From Betaproteobacteria bacterium (lineage in GTDB: Bacteria; Pseudomonadota; Gammaproteobacteria; Burkholderiales; SG8-41): a DNA stretch of 64,000 nucleotides. The notes below the pieces were generated by a model, which was not told the DNA's origin, made no database searches, and saw nothing but the letters and a program-made list of their open reading frames with translations. Position 1 is the first letter of the stretch; each line of letters begins with the position of its first letter. Where the stretch lies: positions 1 to 64,000 of the forward strand of contig OMIN01000142.1 in assembly GCA_900299145.1 (NCBI GenBank), in the 5' to 3' direction. Below are positions 19,600-29,620 of the stretch, piece after piece. The position numbers and the translations under genes are program-made.

Positions 19600-20336
19600 A
19601 CGCCCGCCGCTGCCTGGTTATCGCCCACCGTGGCGCATCCACTTACGCACCGGAGAATACGTTTGCCGCGTTCGATCTCGCACTCAACATGGGTGTACTG
19701 CATATTGAACTCGACGTACAACAATCCTGCGACGGCCATCTCGTCGTGATCCACGACGATAAAGTAAACCGTACAACCAATGGTGATGGCGAAGTCGCGG
19801 CGCTCACCTTGGGCGAACTGCAATCGCTGGATGCCGGTGCGTGGTTCAACGCGAAATTTGCCGGCGAGCGCATTCCCACGTTTAAAGCACTGCTCGACCG
19901 CTATCGCGGCCGCGCGCACCTGCACGTGGAAATCAAGGGTAAAACCGCCAGACTTTCCGAGCGCACCGTGGATATGATTCGGCAACACGGCTGGGCGAAG
20001 GACGTCACCATGACCTCATTCCAGTTCGACAAAATCGAAGCCTTGCGCGCTTACGCGCCGGAACTGCCCTCGGGCTGGTTGCTGCGCGACATTGACGATA
20101 CGGTGATCCCACGGGCACATGCGCTGGGCCTCACGCAACTGTGCCCCAAGGCCGAAACCGTAACACCTGCACTGGTCGCGCGCTTGCGCGAAGCTGGTTT
20201 CGACGTGCGTGCGTGGGGTGTCGCCAACGAAGAGCTGATGCGGAGGATGGTCAACGCCGGCGTCGACGGCATGACAGTGAATTTTCCAGACAAGCTCACT
20301 GCGCTGCTACGCGAATCGCCAATAAATATTCAATAA
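19596..20336 (+). CDS. Glycerophosphodiester phosphodiesterase
   Basis: IAHRGASTYAPENTFAAFDLALNMGVLHIELDVQ...VVIHDDKVNRTTNGDGEV; overlaps previous stop by ATGA. Confidence 0.92.
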   Translation: MNARRCLVIAHRGASTYAPENTFAAFDLALNMGVLHIELDVQQSCDGHLVVIHDDKVNRTTNGDGEVAALTLGELQSLDAGAWFNAKFAGERIPTFKALLDRYRGRAHLHVEIKGKTARLSERTVDMIRQHGWAKDVTMTSFQFDKIEALRAYAPELPSGWLLRDIDDTVIPRAHALGLTQLCPKAETVTPALVARLREAGFDVRAWGVANEELMRRMVNAGVDGMTVNFPDKLTALLRESPINIQ

Positions 20337-20396
20337 AATCAATTAATTATATCAATACCCCAAAACCGCACGCGTCACTGTTGTCCGTGTCCCGCC

Positions 20397-22058
20397 TCAT
20401 TTCTTGTCGCCATACTTCGGCACCGAATGCTGCGGAGTGAATGGCCCGATGGCCTCCATGTCGACTTCCACCAGACTCGGCCCGCGTTGCTGTAAAGCGG
20501 CTTTGAGATGCGCGCCCAGTTCGTTGCCGATGTGGCGCACGCGCCAATAAGGCAACCTCGCGACTTTGGCCAAGCCTTCTAGATCGGGGCCGGCAAGTTC
20601 GTCATAAAAGCGCCGCTCGCCATAGGTGGCTTGCTGGATGTGGCGTATCACGCCGTAGCCCTTGTCGTTCATCACCACAAAGCACACGTCCGGTTTTTCC
20701 TGCACCGCCGTCCACAGCTCGCCGAGGTTCAGCGCAAAACCACCGTCGCCGCACAGCGCCACCACCTTGCGATCCGGCGCACCGAGCGCCGCGCCAATCG
20801 CAAGCGGCATGCCGGTACCGATGGCAGCGCCCACGGAATAAATGCTGTCGCGGGGGCCGTACACCGGGAATATGCGATTGGCCCAGGTGGTCTGGTGAAA
20901 GCTGATGTCGCGCACCCACAACGCTTCGCGCGGCATGGCGGCACGCATGATTTCGGGAAAATCCTGATAGAGGCCAAGCGTGTTGCGATAGCTGGCGATA
21001 GCCTGCGGCTTCAGGCGTTCGACTCCGGCCACAAAGCCCGCATCGGCGCGCCAGCGGCCCTCCAGTCGATCAGCAAGCGCGTTTAAAGTCAAAGCACTGT
21101 CGGCATTCACCAGCAGTGCAGCGGGATAAGTGCGTGTGTTGGCGAGCGTGTCAACGTCGATGCGCACGCGGCGCGCGGGCAGACGCATGGCACAATCGCG
21201 CGTCTCGTGCGCGCGCAGGCGCGTGCCAGCGGCGATCATCAAATCCACCGTTTCATACAGGCGTTCAAACTCTGGCAGCGTCGCCAGCGGGCCGATGACC
21301 AGCGGGTGATCCTCCGGCAGCACGCCGCGCCCGTTCCAGCTCGTCGCCACCGGAATGCCGAGTTTCGCCAACCGCGCCACGGCATCTCCCGCATGCCGTG
21401 CGCCGCCGCCCGTCCACAGCAGCGGGCGTTTGGCGCTTTGCACCCTGGCGGCCAGCGCATCCATGGCCGATGCTGCCGGCGTCAACGCGGGTGGAATCGG
21501 CAACGCGAATTGATCCAGCGCGGCTGGCCGCGCGATAGTCATCGACTGAATATCGATCGGAATTTCCACGCTTACCGGCCCCATCGGCGGCGTCAGCGCT
21601 TCGGCTGCCGCGTGCATCAGCATGCCGAGTGCGCTTTCCGCCGAAGGGACGCGATAAGCCGCCTTCGACACCGAGCGCAGCATGCCCAGCTGATCCGGCA
21701 CGTCGTGCACGGGCGCCATGCCACGATCGATCATCGTCGTCGAAGTCTGCCCGGTAATGTGCAGCAGCGGGCTGCCGGCGAAGCGCGCTTCAACCAGGCC
21801 GCTCGCCGCGCTCGCCGCACCGCCGCCAGTGCTGGTGATGAGTACGCCAAGGCCACCCGTCACACGCGCATAGGCATCGGCCATGTGCGCCCCGCCCATC
21901 TCGCCGCGCACCATGATAAATCGCAGCGCGTTACGCCGGTGTATCGCCTCCATCAGCGGCGCGTTGTGCACCGAGATAATGCCGAACGCGGTGTTGACGC
22001 CACACCGGTCCAGAAATTCCGCCACTACGTCACTGACACGCACACTCGACTGAGTCAT
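20397..22058 (-). CDS. Thiamine pyrophosphate-dependent enzyme (acetolactate synthase-like)
   Basis: TAFGIISVHNAPLMEAI, VTSTGGGAASAASGL, GPVSVEIPIDIQ, ALCGDGGFALNLGELWTAVQEKPDVCFVVMNDKGYG. Confidence 0.9.
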   Translation of the reverse strand: MTQSSVRVSDVVAEFLDRCGVNTAFGIISVHNAPLMEAIHRRNALRFIMVRGEMGGAHMADAYARVTGGLGVLITSTGGGAASAASGLVEARFAGSPLLHITGQTSTTMIDRGMAPVHDVPDQLGMLRSVSKAAYRVPSAESALGMLMHAAAEALTPPMGPVSVEIPIDIQSMTIARPAALDQFALPIPPALTPAASAMDALAARVQSAKRPLLWTGGGARHAGDAVARLAKLGIPVATSWNGRGVLPEDHPLVIGPLATLPEFERLYETVDLMIAAGTRLRAHETRDCAMRLPARRVRIDVDTLANTRTYPAALLVNADSALTLNALADRLEGRWRADAGFVAGVERLKPQAIASYRNTLGLYQDFPEIMRAAMPREALWVRDISFHQTTWANRIFPVYGPRDSIYSVGAAIGTGMPLAIGAALGAPDRKVVALCGDGGFALNLGELWTAVQEKPDVCFVVMNDKGYGVIRHIQQATYGERRFYDELAGPDLEGLAKVARLPYWRVRHIGNELGAHLKAALQQRGPSLVEVDMEAIGPFTPQHSVPKYGDKK

Positions 22059-22080
22059 TTAAGTTTCCCTGGAAACGGAC

Positions 22081-23058
22081 TCAATCGAGCCGTATGTTCG
22101 CCACTTTGATAATTTCGCTCAAGCGCTTGTGATCTTCCGCCGTCAGCCGCGCGAATTCGTCCGGAGTGGTCACCAGCGGTTGCGAACCCCAGCCAGTGAT
22201 GCGCGCCATGATGTCGGGCAGCATCACGATGCGCGCGATTTCCGCCGACAGTTTGTCAACCACCGGCTCTGGGGTGCGCGCCGGCGCAAAAATGCCCTGC
22301 CACGGCTGGAAACGAAAGCCCGGCATGCCGGCTTCAATAAACGTCGGCACCTGCGGCAACCCCGGAAACCGCGCCTCGCCACTGGTCGCCAGCGGTTTCA
22401 ACCGTTTGGCGTGAATGAGCGGCAGCGCTGTCAACACTACCGAGAAATGCATCTGCACCTGCCCGCCCACCGAATCCGTCAGCGCTTGTGCACCGCCTTT
22501 ATAGGTCACATGCAAGGTCTTCACGCCCGCCAGCATGTTGAACAATTCCGCCGCAATATGATTCAGATTGCCATTGCCGGATGTCGCGTAGGCCAACTCA
22601 CCGGGCTTGGCCTTGGCCAATGCAATGAGTTGGTTCAGATTACCCGCCGGCAGCGTGGGGTGGACCACCAGCACGAAATCACTGCGTTGCACCGTGGCAA
22701 CCGGCGCAAAGTCCTTGACGCTGTCGTAGGGTAAATTGCGCGCGAGCAGTCCGTTCAGGATGTGCGTGCTGCCGCCCAGCAGTATCAACGTGTAACCATC
22801 CGGCGCCGACTTGGCGAGCAGCTCCGTTCCCACCGCGCCGTTTGCGCCAGGCCGGTTGTCAACAATGACTTGCTGCCCCCAGCTTTCAGTCATTTTCGGC
22901 CCTAGCATGCGCGCCACCGGATCGATGCTGCCGCCCGGCGGGAACGGCACGATGATGCGGATGGGCTTATTGGGATAGACCTGCTGAGCCATCAACGGTG
23001 TGGATATTGCCACGCCAATTACAGCAACTCCGCGCACGAGCATGGAAAAGGTCAGCAT
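22081..23058 (-). CDS. Bug/TctC family substrate-binding protein
   Basis: YPNKPIRIIVPFPPGGSIDPVARML...WGQQVIVDNRPGANGAVGTELLAKSAPDGYT. Confidence 0.93.
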   Translation of the reverse strand: MLTFSMLVRGVAVIGVAISTPLMAQQVYPNKPIRIIVPFPPGGSIDPVARMLGPKMTESWGQQVIVDNRPGANGAVGTELLAKSAPDGYTLILLGGSTHILNGLLARNLPYDSVKDFAPVATVQRSDFVLVVHPTLPAGNLNQLIALAKAKPGELAYATSGNGNLNHIAAELFNMLAGVKTLHVTYKGGAQALTDSVGGQVQMHFSVVLTALPLIHAKRLKPLATSGEARFPGLPQVPTFIEAGMPGFRFQPWQGIFAPARTPEPVVDKLSAEIARIVMLPDIMARITGWGSQPLVTTPDEFARLTAEDHKRLSEIIKVANIRLD

Positions 23059-23270
23059 CGCAAGCTACTCCCCGGTTACGACAACGCGTGGCGTGCCATC
23101 AAGCTGCAGCACTTCGACACCGTTATTGTAATCACTTGCGTGCGGGCAAATGCCGCGCCGGGACTCTGCATGCGGCCCGCTGTTACCACGCGGCGGCGCC
23201 CGGCTGCGCATTGAACACAGTGACCGGCTGCAAGCGGAAGCGCCTGAACTACGCCACCGAAAGCATTACG

Positions 23271-23297
23271 TAACTATCTGTTTTTATTGATATTTTA
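23271..23297 (+). repeat. Dispersed AT-rich motif copy
   Basis: TAACTATCTGTTTTTATTGATATTTTA just beyond the kinase stop. Confidence 0.92.
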
Positions 23298-23304
23298 TGA
23301 GAGC

Positions 23305-25722
23305 CTAACACTTCTGCCGTATCGCCAGCACAGCCTGATTGCGCAAGGTTTTCAGCAGCCTTAACTGTTCAGGGTCTATCGTAAGTTCACCGGCATTGTC
23401 GTGATCCGCATAAAACAGGCCAATCACCTTTTTGTTCATCACCACGGGCAACAGCAGAAAGGCCGGCGCGTTTACCACATCCCGGTACCACCGTGGAATG
23501 CGGGTCGCGATGTTGGCAGCATGCGAATCGGCGATGAAAAGATCGACGTTCTTGTCGAGCGCGACCTGGAACACGTCCTGCGTCTGCCCGAGGGGCACTC
23601 GGAACTTCTTCAGATATTCGTCAGAGCGCACACCGAATCCAAAGCGCGCTTGCAGGCTGTTGCTGCGTGCATCGCGCGTGCACAGCAGCACATGCGAGAA
23701 CGCCATGCCGCGGTACATGGTTTCAAGAATAATGCGCAGAATATCGTTCAGATCATATTCGCCGACCAGCGTATTGGTCAGGTCCTGTATGCCGGCCGTG
23801 AGCGTCGCCGCGGCACTGGCGCCAGCACTGGAGTCAAGCGCGCCACTCCCGGCCAACCCGGTCGCGGTATGCGTCAATGCGTCCAACGCGTCGGCGGCAC
23901 CCGCCGTGACATCGACGACATCACCCGCATTCGCAGGCGTGTCGTCGCCGTTTCCGGACCAACTGGTAATGGCCTTCAGCACACGGCTTTTGCCGGAATC
24001 GGCGACAAAAATTGCAGATTCCGTCAGGAACTCCTTGACAGAATCATCCACGACCGCAGCCAGCTGCTCCTTGCCCAGATTGAGCGTTGCGCCGAACCGG
24101 CGCTTCAATTCGTCGAGTTCCGCGGTTTTGCGAGAACGCGCGGTGTCGCTGGCGACCCGGCACAGGGCGGTCGCCAGATTGGTCGTCACCCGCAGCCGGT
24201 CGGTGGGCGTAGTGGCTTTCGGAGCTCTGCCGGCACCCAGACGCTGCATGCTGTTGATGATTTTCCCGGGCAAATGCCAGCTGCGCGCAACGCCTATGCC
24301 CAGTTCCTCGTACGAAACACCCAGCACCGCACGCGACGCCTTGTCTTCGGTCTCGCCGCGCGCCTGGCGTTTGGCAATTTCGGCGGATTCGTCGAAAAAA
24401 TAGTATGTAGCAAGCATCTTCCCCAGATTATGGAACACGCCGCACACAAAGCCTTCCTCGCTGTCCGGTACACCGCATCTTCCGGCAATGCGCCGTGCCA
24501 TGACGCCCGCGAAAAACGAGGAGATGACGTCTTCCTTGAGCTGCGCCGCCTGGCTCTTGTTTTGCAGATGCTCAAACAGGATGAGCGTCACCGCGAGATC
24601 GCGCACAGCATTAAAGCCCAGAATCATGACGGCTCGCGAGATGGTGCTGATATTGCCGCCATACTGCCCATAGGTCGACGAATTGACGATGCGCAGCAGT
24701 TTGTTGGTCAGCGCGAAGTCCTTGAGCAGCGCGGCCGACAGGGTCTGAACGCTTTCGTCGCTGTTGGCCGCGACGCGGTTGATAGTGCCGATGGTTCGCG
24801 AAAGCGCGGGAAAGTTTCCCTTGTGATTCATGCGGCGCAGCAGAAACTCAACCGTGCCCGTGACACCTTCCGCAGGTTTTTCGGAATCCGCATCCGGCGC
24901 CAGATAGCCGTCCAGCGCCGTTTTCATTGCTGCTGCGGAGGCATAACGTTCGCCATCGTCCTTCAGCAGCGCCCGCATCACCAGATGATCCAGACGCTCG
25001 TCGATTTCAGGAAAGGATCGCGACGGCGGATGAATCGGCTCGTTGGCAATCTTGTGCATGACTTCAAACACGCTGGCGCCGGTGACGGCGGGCGTACCCG
25101 TCAGCATTTCATAAAGCACCATGCCGAGCGAAAAAATGTCCCCGGCCTGGCTGGCGACATTGTCACCCATGCGTTCGGGCGCCATGTAACGCGGCGTGCC
25201 CTGCAATGCGAGCGCGCCGCTTTGAGCGGCGCCAGCAGTGGCCGCGATGCCGAAATCCATGATGCGCGCACAGTCTTGCGCGTCTATCATGATGTTCGCC
25301 GGCTTGATGTCCCGATGGATCACCTGCTTGGCGTGCGCGTAACTCAGACCGCCGGCGATCTGGCTGGCGATCCGAAGCGCGCGCATTTTGTCCAGCCTGC
25401 CGTCCTTTTGTATCAGCTGTGCCAGTGTGACACCGGGTACGTATTCCAGCACCAGGTAGTGGCTGCCTTCATGTTCCAGCGCGTCATAAAGCGTCACGAT
25501 ATTCGGGTGGCTGAACTGGCTGATCACCCGCGCTTCCTGCAACAACGCCTGAATTTTCGCCGCGGAAGCGCCGCGGCCTATCGCCTTGACGGCGACCTCG
25601 CGGCCCAGGTGCGGATCCCGGGCCAAGTAGACGCTGCCCTGGGCGCCTTTGCCCAGCGTGCGTTCGATTTCGAAGCGACCAATAGTCATTGGCGCCCTAA
25701 CGCTTGCAGCAATTGCGCTCAT
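23305..25722 (-). CDS. Serine/threonine protein kinase fused to HDOD and C-terminal GAF domains
   Basis: LGKGAQGSVYLARD, HRDIKPANIMID, DFGIA; HDOD-type LSAALLKDFALTNKLLRIVNSSTYGQ...FVCGVFHNLGKMLA; GAF-like C-terminus. Confidence 0.9.
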   Translation of the reverse strand: MSAIAASVRAPMTIGRFEIERTLGKGAQGSVYLARDPHLGREVAVKAIGRGASAAKIQALLQEARVISQFSHPNIVTLYDALEHEGSHYLVLEYVPGVTLAQLIQKDGRLDKMRALRIASQIAGGLSYAHAKQVIHRDIKPANIMIDAQDCARIMDFGIAATAGAAQSGALALQGTPRYMAPERMGDNVASQAGDIFSLGMVLYEMLTGTPAVTGASVFEVMHKIANEPIHPPSRSFPEIDERLDHLVMRALLKDDGERYASAAAMKTALDGYLAPDADSEKPAEGVTGTVEFLLRRMNHKGNFPALSRTIGTINRVAANSDESVQTLSAALLKDFALTNKLLRIVNSSTYGQYGGNISTISRAVMILGFNAVRDLAVTLILFEHLQNKSQAAQLKEDVISSFFAGVMARRIAGRCGVPDSEEGFVCGVFHNLGKMLATYYFFDESAEIAKRQARGETEDKASRAVLGVSYEELGIGVARSWHLPGKIINSMQRLGAGRAPKATTPTDRLRVTTNLATALCRVASDTARSRKTAELDELKRRFGATLNLGKEQLAAVVDDSVKEFLTESAIFVADSGKSRVLKAITSWSGNGDDTPANAGDVVDVTAGAADALDALTHTATGLAGSGALDSSAGASAAATLTAGIQDLTNTLVGEYDLNDILRIILETMYRGMAFSHVLLCTRDARSNSLQARFGFGVRSDEYLKKFRVPLGQTQDVFQVALDKNVDLFIADSHAANIATRIPRWYRDVVNAPAFLLLPVVMNKKVIGLFYADHDNAGELTIDPEQLRLLKTLRNQAVLAIRQKC

Positions 25723-26045
25723 GCCCGACTCCGAACGTGGGGGAATTGATTAATTGCCGCGCCGCGGCATCCCGCGTGAAGCCTGTATCTTGTTTCCGGG
25801 TTCATTTTTCAGTATCTACGGCGCAATAAAAGCAAGCTTTAGCCGGTTTAGGCGGTGCGCGTGGCTCACGCCACGACACAACCTTGCGAAATGGGCGCAT
25901 TGGGCGGCAAGGCCAAAATCCGTGTAGTAGCAATATCAGGAAGGTTTCGAAATCGCTGCAGAATTGCCCATTGCGCGGGCTGGCCAAAGCGCGACCGGAC
26001 ACCGATATGAATTCCGCTCCCCGCACGTGTTAGCATCCCCCGCCC

Positions 26046-26627
26046 ATGACCCCGCAATCGCCAACTTCGCCGCCAGAAACCGAACCGGTGCAACAGGTGC
26101 AATGGGTACTCAAGGGCCGCTGCTACAAACTCGGCCACGACGTGCCGCACCCCGGCGGCGTGGTGCCCAACCTCATCATCATCGGCCGCCATTTCGACGC
26201 AGCAGACATCATTCCGCGTCTGTTTGAAGAAACCGACCCGGGCTTTCACACGCGTTGCCGGCCGGGCGACATCATCGTTGCCGGCCGTAATTTCGGCATG
26301 GGGCCGAAGATGAACGGCTATATCGCCATGCAGGCATTGGGCTTGGGGCTGGTGTGTGAATCGATGCCTTTTCTCGGCTATCGCGCGGCCATCGGCTGCG
26401 GGCTCAAGGTTATGACCGATTGCGCCAGCGTGCTCGACATTTGCGACATGGGCGACGAACTCGAAGTGGATTTTCGCAACGGATTTTTTATCAACCACAC
26501 GCGCGACATCCGCCGCGAATACCCCCCGCTGCCCGATGGCCTGCTGGAAATCGTGGCGCTCGGCGGCAACAGCGGCTGGCTCAAACAATGGTGGGCCGCG
26601 CAGCATCATCAGGAAAATCAAGCATGA
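26046..26627 (+). CDS. 3-isopropylmalate dehydratase small subunit-like (LeuD family)
   Basis: RPGDIIVAGRNFGMG-type swivel motif; ADIIPRLFEETDPGF. Confidence 0.85.
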   Translation: MTPQSPTSPPETEPVQQVQWVLKGRCYKLGHDVPHPGGVVPNLIIIGRHFDAADIIPRLFEETDPGFHTRCRPGDIIVAGRNFGMGPKMNGYIAMQALGLGLVCESMPFLGYRAAIGCGLKVMTDCASVLDICDMGDELEVDFRNGFFINHTRDIRREYPPLPDGLLEIVALGGNSGWLKQWWAAQHHQENQA

Positions 26628-27580
26628 CCTCAAGCATGAAATTGCGGCAGTTTTTGTTCGCACTGCTGCTCGCCAGCACGGGAGCACTGGCGCAACCGGC
26701 GCCCGCCACCGCCCCCTCCACCGACGGGCAACTGTGCCGCAGCAGCACCAACCCCGATCTGGCGATCAAGCACTGCACCGCCGCAATTGAATCGAGCAAG
26801 GCCAACAGCGAAATGCTCGCTCAGTGGTATGTGCTGCGCGGCGCGCAATGGGCGAACAAGGACGACTACGACCGTGCGATTGCCGATCAGACCACGGCGC
26901 TGAAAATCGATCCGAAGACGCCGCGTGCCTATCACCACCGGGGCGCTGCGTGGTCGAACAAGGGCGAGCCGGATCGCGCCCTCGCGGATTTCGACGCGGC
27001 GCTGGCGCAGACGCCGGATAATCCGCAGATTCTTCACGCGCGCGGCATCGAGCACGCGGTAAAAGCCAACTACCCGCGCGCGCTGGCGGATTTTGACGCA
27101 GCCTTGCGCCACGCCAAGGGCAATGATGCACAAGGCGTGTATTTCGCGCGGGGCCGCACGCTGTTTTATCAATCCGAATTCACGCGCGCGGCGGCAGACA
27201 TCGAAACGGCGTTCAAGGCGCAGCCCAATATTTACACCGCGCTGTGGCTGTATCTCGCACGCCGCCGCAGCGGCCTGATGGACGCGGATGACCTGCTGGA
27301 ACGCGAAACGCGACGCATTCGCAGCGGCTGGCCAGCGCCGGTGATCGCTCTGTATCTCGGGCGCACCGACCCTGCGTCGGTGGTGAACAGCGCCACCGAC
27401 AGCGATCCGGTGCGCCGGCGCGAACTGCGCTGCGAAGCGGATTTTTACATCGCACAATCACACCTTATCAAAGGCGATCGCACGACCGCGCAAAGACTGC
27501 TCGAAGGCATGCAGCGCGACTGCCCGAAAAATATTCTGGAATATGAAGGTTCCATCGGCGAATTGCGGCGTGGCCGATGA
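26624..27580 (+). CDS. Tetratricopeptide repeat protein with signal peptide
   Basis: Repeats NKDDYDRAIADQTTALKIDPKTPRAYHHRGAAWSNKGEPDRALADFDAAL; ATGA overlap with leuD-like gene. Confidence 0.85.
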   Translation: MTSSMKLRQFLFALLLASTGALAQPAPATAPSTDGQLCRSSTNPDLAIKHCTAAIESSKANSEMLAQWYVLRGAQWANKDDYDRAIADQTTALKIDPKTPRAYHHRGAAWSNKGEPDRALADFDAALAQTPDNPQILHARGIEHAVKANYPRALADFDAALRHAKGNDAQGVYFARGRTLFYQSEFTRAAADIETAFKAQPNIYTALWLYLARRRSGLMDADDLLERETRRIRSGWPAPVIALYLGRTDPASVVNSATDSDPVRRRELRCEADFYIAQSHLIKGDRTTAQRLLEGMQRDCPKNILEYEGSIGELRRGR

Positions 27581-27597
27581 TCTTGCAAGACATTACG

Positions 27598-27623
27598 TAA
27601 CTATCTGTTTTTAAGAACTTTTT
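27598..27623 (+). repeat. Dispersed AT-rich motif copy directly abutting ATG
   Basis: TAACTATCTGTTTTTAAGAACTTTTT, then ATG at 27624. Confidence 0.92.
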
Positions 27624-28355
27624 ATGAATGAATCTGTGCACCGCAATGCCCTTGGCCAGCCCATAGGCCAGCCCTTGCCGCAATGGAAAGCGCCGCCCGT
27701 GCCTCCGCGCGAAACGCTCAATGGTCGTTATTGCCGCATCGAGCCACTCGACGCGGCGCGTCACGCCGCCGATCTCTACGCCGCGAATGCACTGGACGCG
27801 AGCGGCGCGGGCTGGACTTATCTCACCGCCGGGCCGTTCGCAGATTTCATCGCTTATCAGGCGTGGGTGGAAAAAGCCGCTGCGGGTAACGACCCGCTGT
27901 TTTTCACGATTGTCGATCTTAAAACGCAAAAAGCAGTGGGCGTGGCGTCCTACATGCGCATTGATCCGGCGAACGGCGTGATCGAAATCGGCAGCCTGCG
28001 CTTTTCTCCACTGATGCAGCGCACGCCGGTATCGACAGAGTCCATGTATCTCATGATGAAAAATGCGTTCGCGCTCGGCTACCGGCGTTACGAATGGAAG
28101 TGCGACACACACAACGCGCCGTCGCGCGCGGCCGCACAGCGTTTCGGCTTTTCCTACGAAGGCATTTTCCGGCAGGCCGTGGTCTACAAAGGCCGCAACC
28201 GCGACACCGCGTGGTATTCCATCATCGACAGTGAATGGCCCGCCATCGACGCCGCGTTTAGTCAGTGGCTTGCACCGGAAAATTTCGATGCCGCCGGTAA
28301 GCAGCGCATGGCGCTGTCGTCGCTCACCGGCCCTTTGCTCAAGGCACGCGGCTAA
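27624..28355 (+). CDS. GNAT family N-acetyltransferase (RimJ/RimL-like)
   Basis: IDPANGVIEIGSLRFSPLMQRTPVSTESMYLMMKNAFALGYRRYEWKCDTHNAPSRAAAQRFGFSYEGIFRQ. Confidence 0.88.
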   Translation: MNESVHRNALGQPIGQPLPQWKAPPVPPRETLNGRYCRIEPLDAARHAADLYAANALDASGAGWTYLTAGPFADFIAYQAWVEKAAAGNDPLFFTIVDLKTQKAVGVASYMRIDPANGVIEIGSLRFSPLMQRTPVSTESMYLMMKNAFALGYRRYEWKCDTHNAPSRAAAQRFGFSYEGIFRQAVVYKGRNRDTAWYSIIDSEWPAIDAAFSQWLAPENFDAAGKQRMALSSLTGPLLKARG

Positions 28356-28361
28356 CCGCAA

Positions 28362-29360
28362 TTACCGATAAACCGGAAACCCGCGTATCCGTTCAAGGTG
28401 TTTGTCCCACACTTCTCGATTGACAAAATTCACCGGCTTCTCGTCGCGCAGCAGACGCACCACTTCCTGTGCCGAGCCGATGGATAGCCGCTTCATGCTT
28501 TCCGTGGTCAGGCCGCCCATGTGCGCGGTCAGCACCATATTGTCGAGCTTGAGAAACGGGTGATCGCGCCGCAGCGGTTGTTCGGCATACACGTCGCACA
28601 CCGCACCGCCCAGGCGCCCATCCCCCAGCGCCGCGGCAATCGCCATTTCGTCCCACACCGGCCCACGCGACACGTTAACCAGACACGCGCCGCGTTTCAT
28701 CAACGCGATGCGATCCGGGTTGATGAGATTGCGCGTGGCGTCGGTTAACGGACAGCACATCGCAATGAAGTCCGCCTCGCGGCACAGCGTGTCGATGTCC
28801 ACCCCACGCATGAACGCGGGCAACGCATCGAGACGCCGCTGATGCCCGAGCACCTTAATGCGAAAGCCCGCGTGGCAGATTTCGCCGACGCGGCTGCCGA
28901 TGTTGCCCACACCGATCACGCCAATAGTGCGGCCCATCAGTTCGCTGGAGGTTTCGCCCAGCGCCCGCGCGGCGTTCCAGTCCTGGCTGCGCAGTGTCTG
29001 GTTGATGAGATGTATGCGGCGTGTCATCAGGAGCAGCGCGCTCATCACGTACTCGGCAACCGATTCCGCGTTCACTCCTGGCATGTTGGCCACGGGTATT
29101 GCGTGCGCCGTGGCGGCTTGCATCGGAATCATGTCGAGCCCCACCGCATAACGCACCACGCCACGCAGGCGAGTGGCCACCTCGAAAATGTCCTCCGGCA
29201 GATTCGCCCGCACCAGAATGGCGTCGGCCTCGCGCGCGCAATCGCGCAGCGTTTGCGGCTTGACGTCGGGCGCGGTCACCACGTTTGCCATGGTTTCAAG
29301 GATTTCCACGCCTTCGCGGCCGATGGGGTTGGTCAACAGTACGGTGGGACGGGTCATCAA
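28362..29360 (-). CDS. Hydroxyacid dehydrogenase (D-2-hydroxyacid dehydrogenase family)
   Basis: GRTIGVIGVGNIGSRVGEI, VNVSRGPVWDEMAIAAALGDGRLGGAVCDVYAEQPL. Confidence 0.92.
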   Translation of the reverse strand: MMTRPTVLLTNPIGREGVEILETMANVVTAPDVKPQTLRDCAREADAILVRANLPEDIFEVATRLRGVVRYAVGLDMIPMQAATAHAIPVANMPGVNAESVAEYVMSALLLMTRRIHLINQTLRSQDWNAARALGETSSELMGRTIGVIGVGNIGSRVGEICHAGFRIKVLGHQRRLDALPAFMRGVDIDTLCREADFIAMCCPLTDATRNLINPDRIALMKRGACLVNVSRGPVWDEMAIAAALGDGRLGGAVCDVYAEQPLRRDHPFLKLDNMVLTAHMGGLTTESMKRLSIGSAQEVVRLLRDEKPVNFVNREVWDKHLERIRGFPVYR

Positions 29361-29620
29361 GGGCTCCAGAAAATCTTGTGGTATGTCATGGCGCAGCGGG
29401 CATCGCGCGTTTTATTCAGAGGTCGCGTTTGTTATTATCTCTGCTTTCGCGGCATGCCGCGCACGCATGCTGGACTCGCCCCGGCGAACCGGTGCGGCTG
29501 GCGCGTTTCACACTGGCAATCGCGATCACACGATCACGACAACAATCACCGCATGTTTGCACTTTCATACTTGTTCTCAAGCTCGTTCCACTTTACTTCC
29601 GCCGCGCGACTTCCCCGATC

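Noticed and set aside
20330-20365. AT-rich CAATAAAATCAATTAATTATATCAATACC after the GDPD gene
   Set aside because: AT-rich junction but lacks the AASTATYTGTTTT core; not counted as a copy.
23401-25749. 782-aa plus-strand ORF antisense to the kinase
   Set aside because: Arg/His-rich low-complexity translation typical of antisense frames in GC-rich genes; the kinase strand has clear domains.
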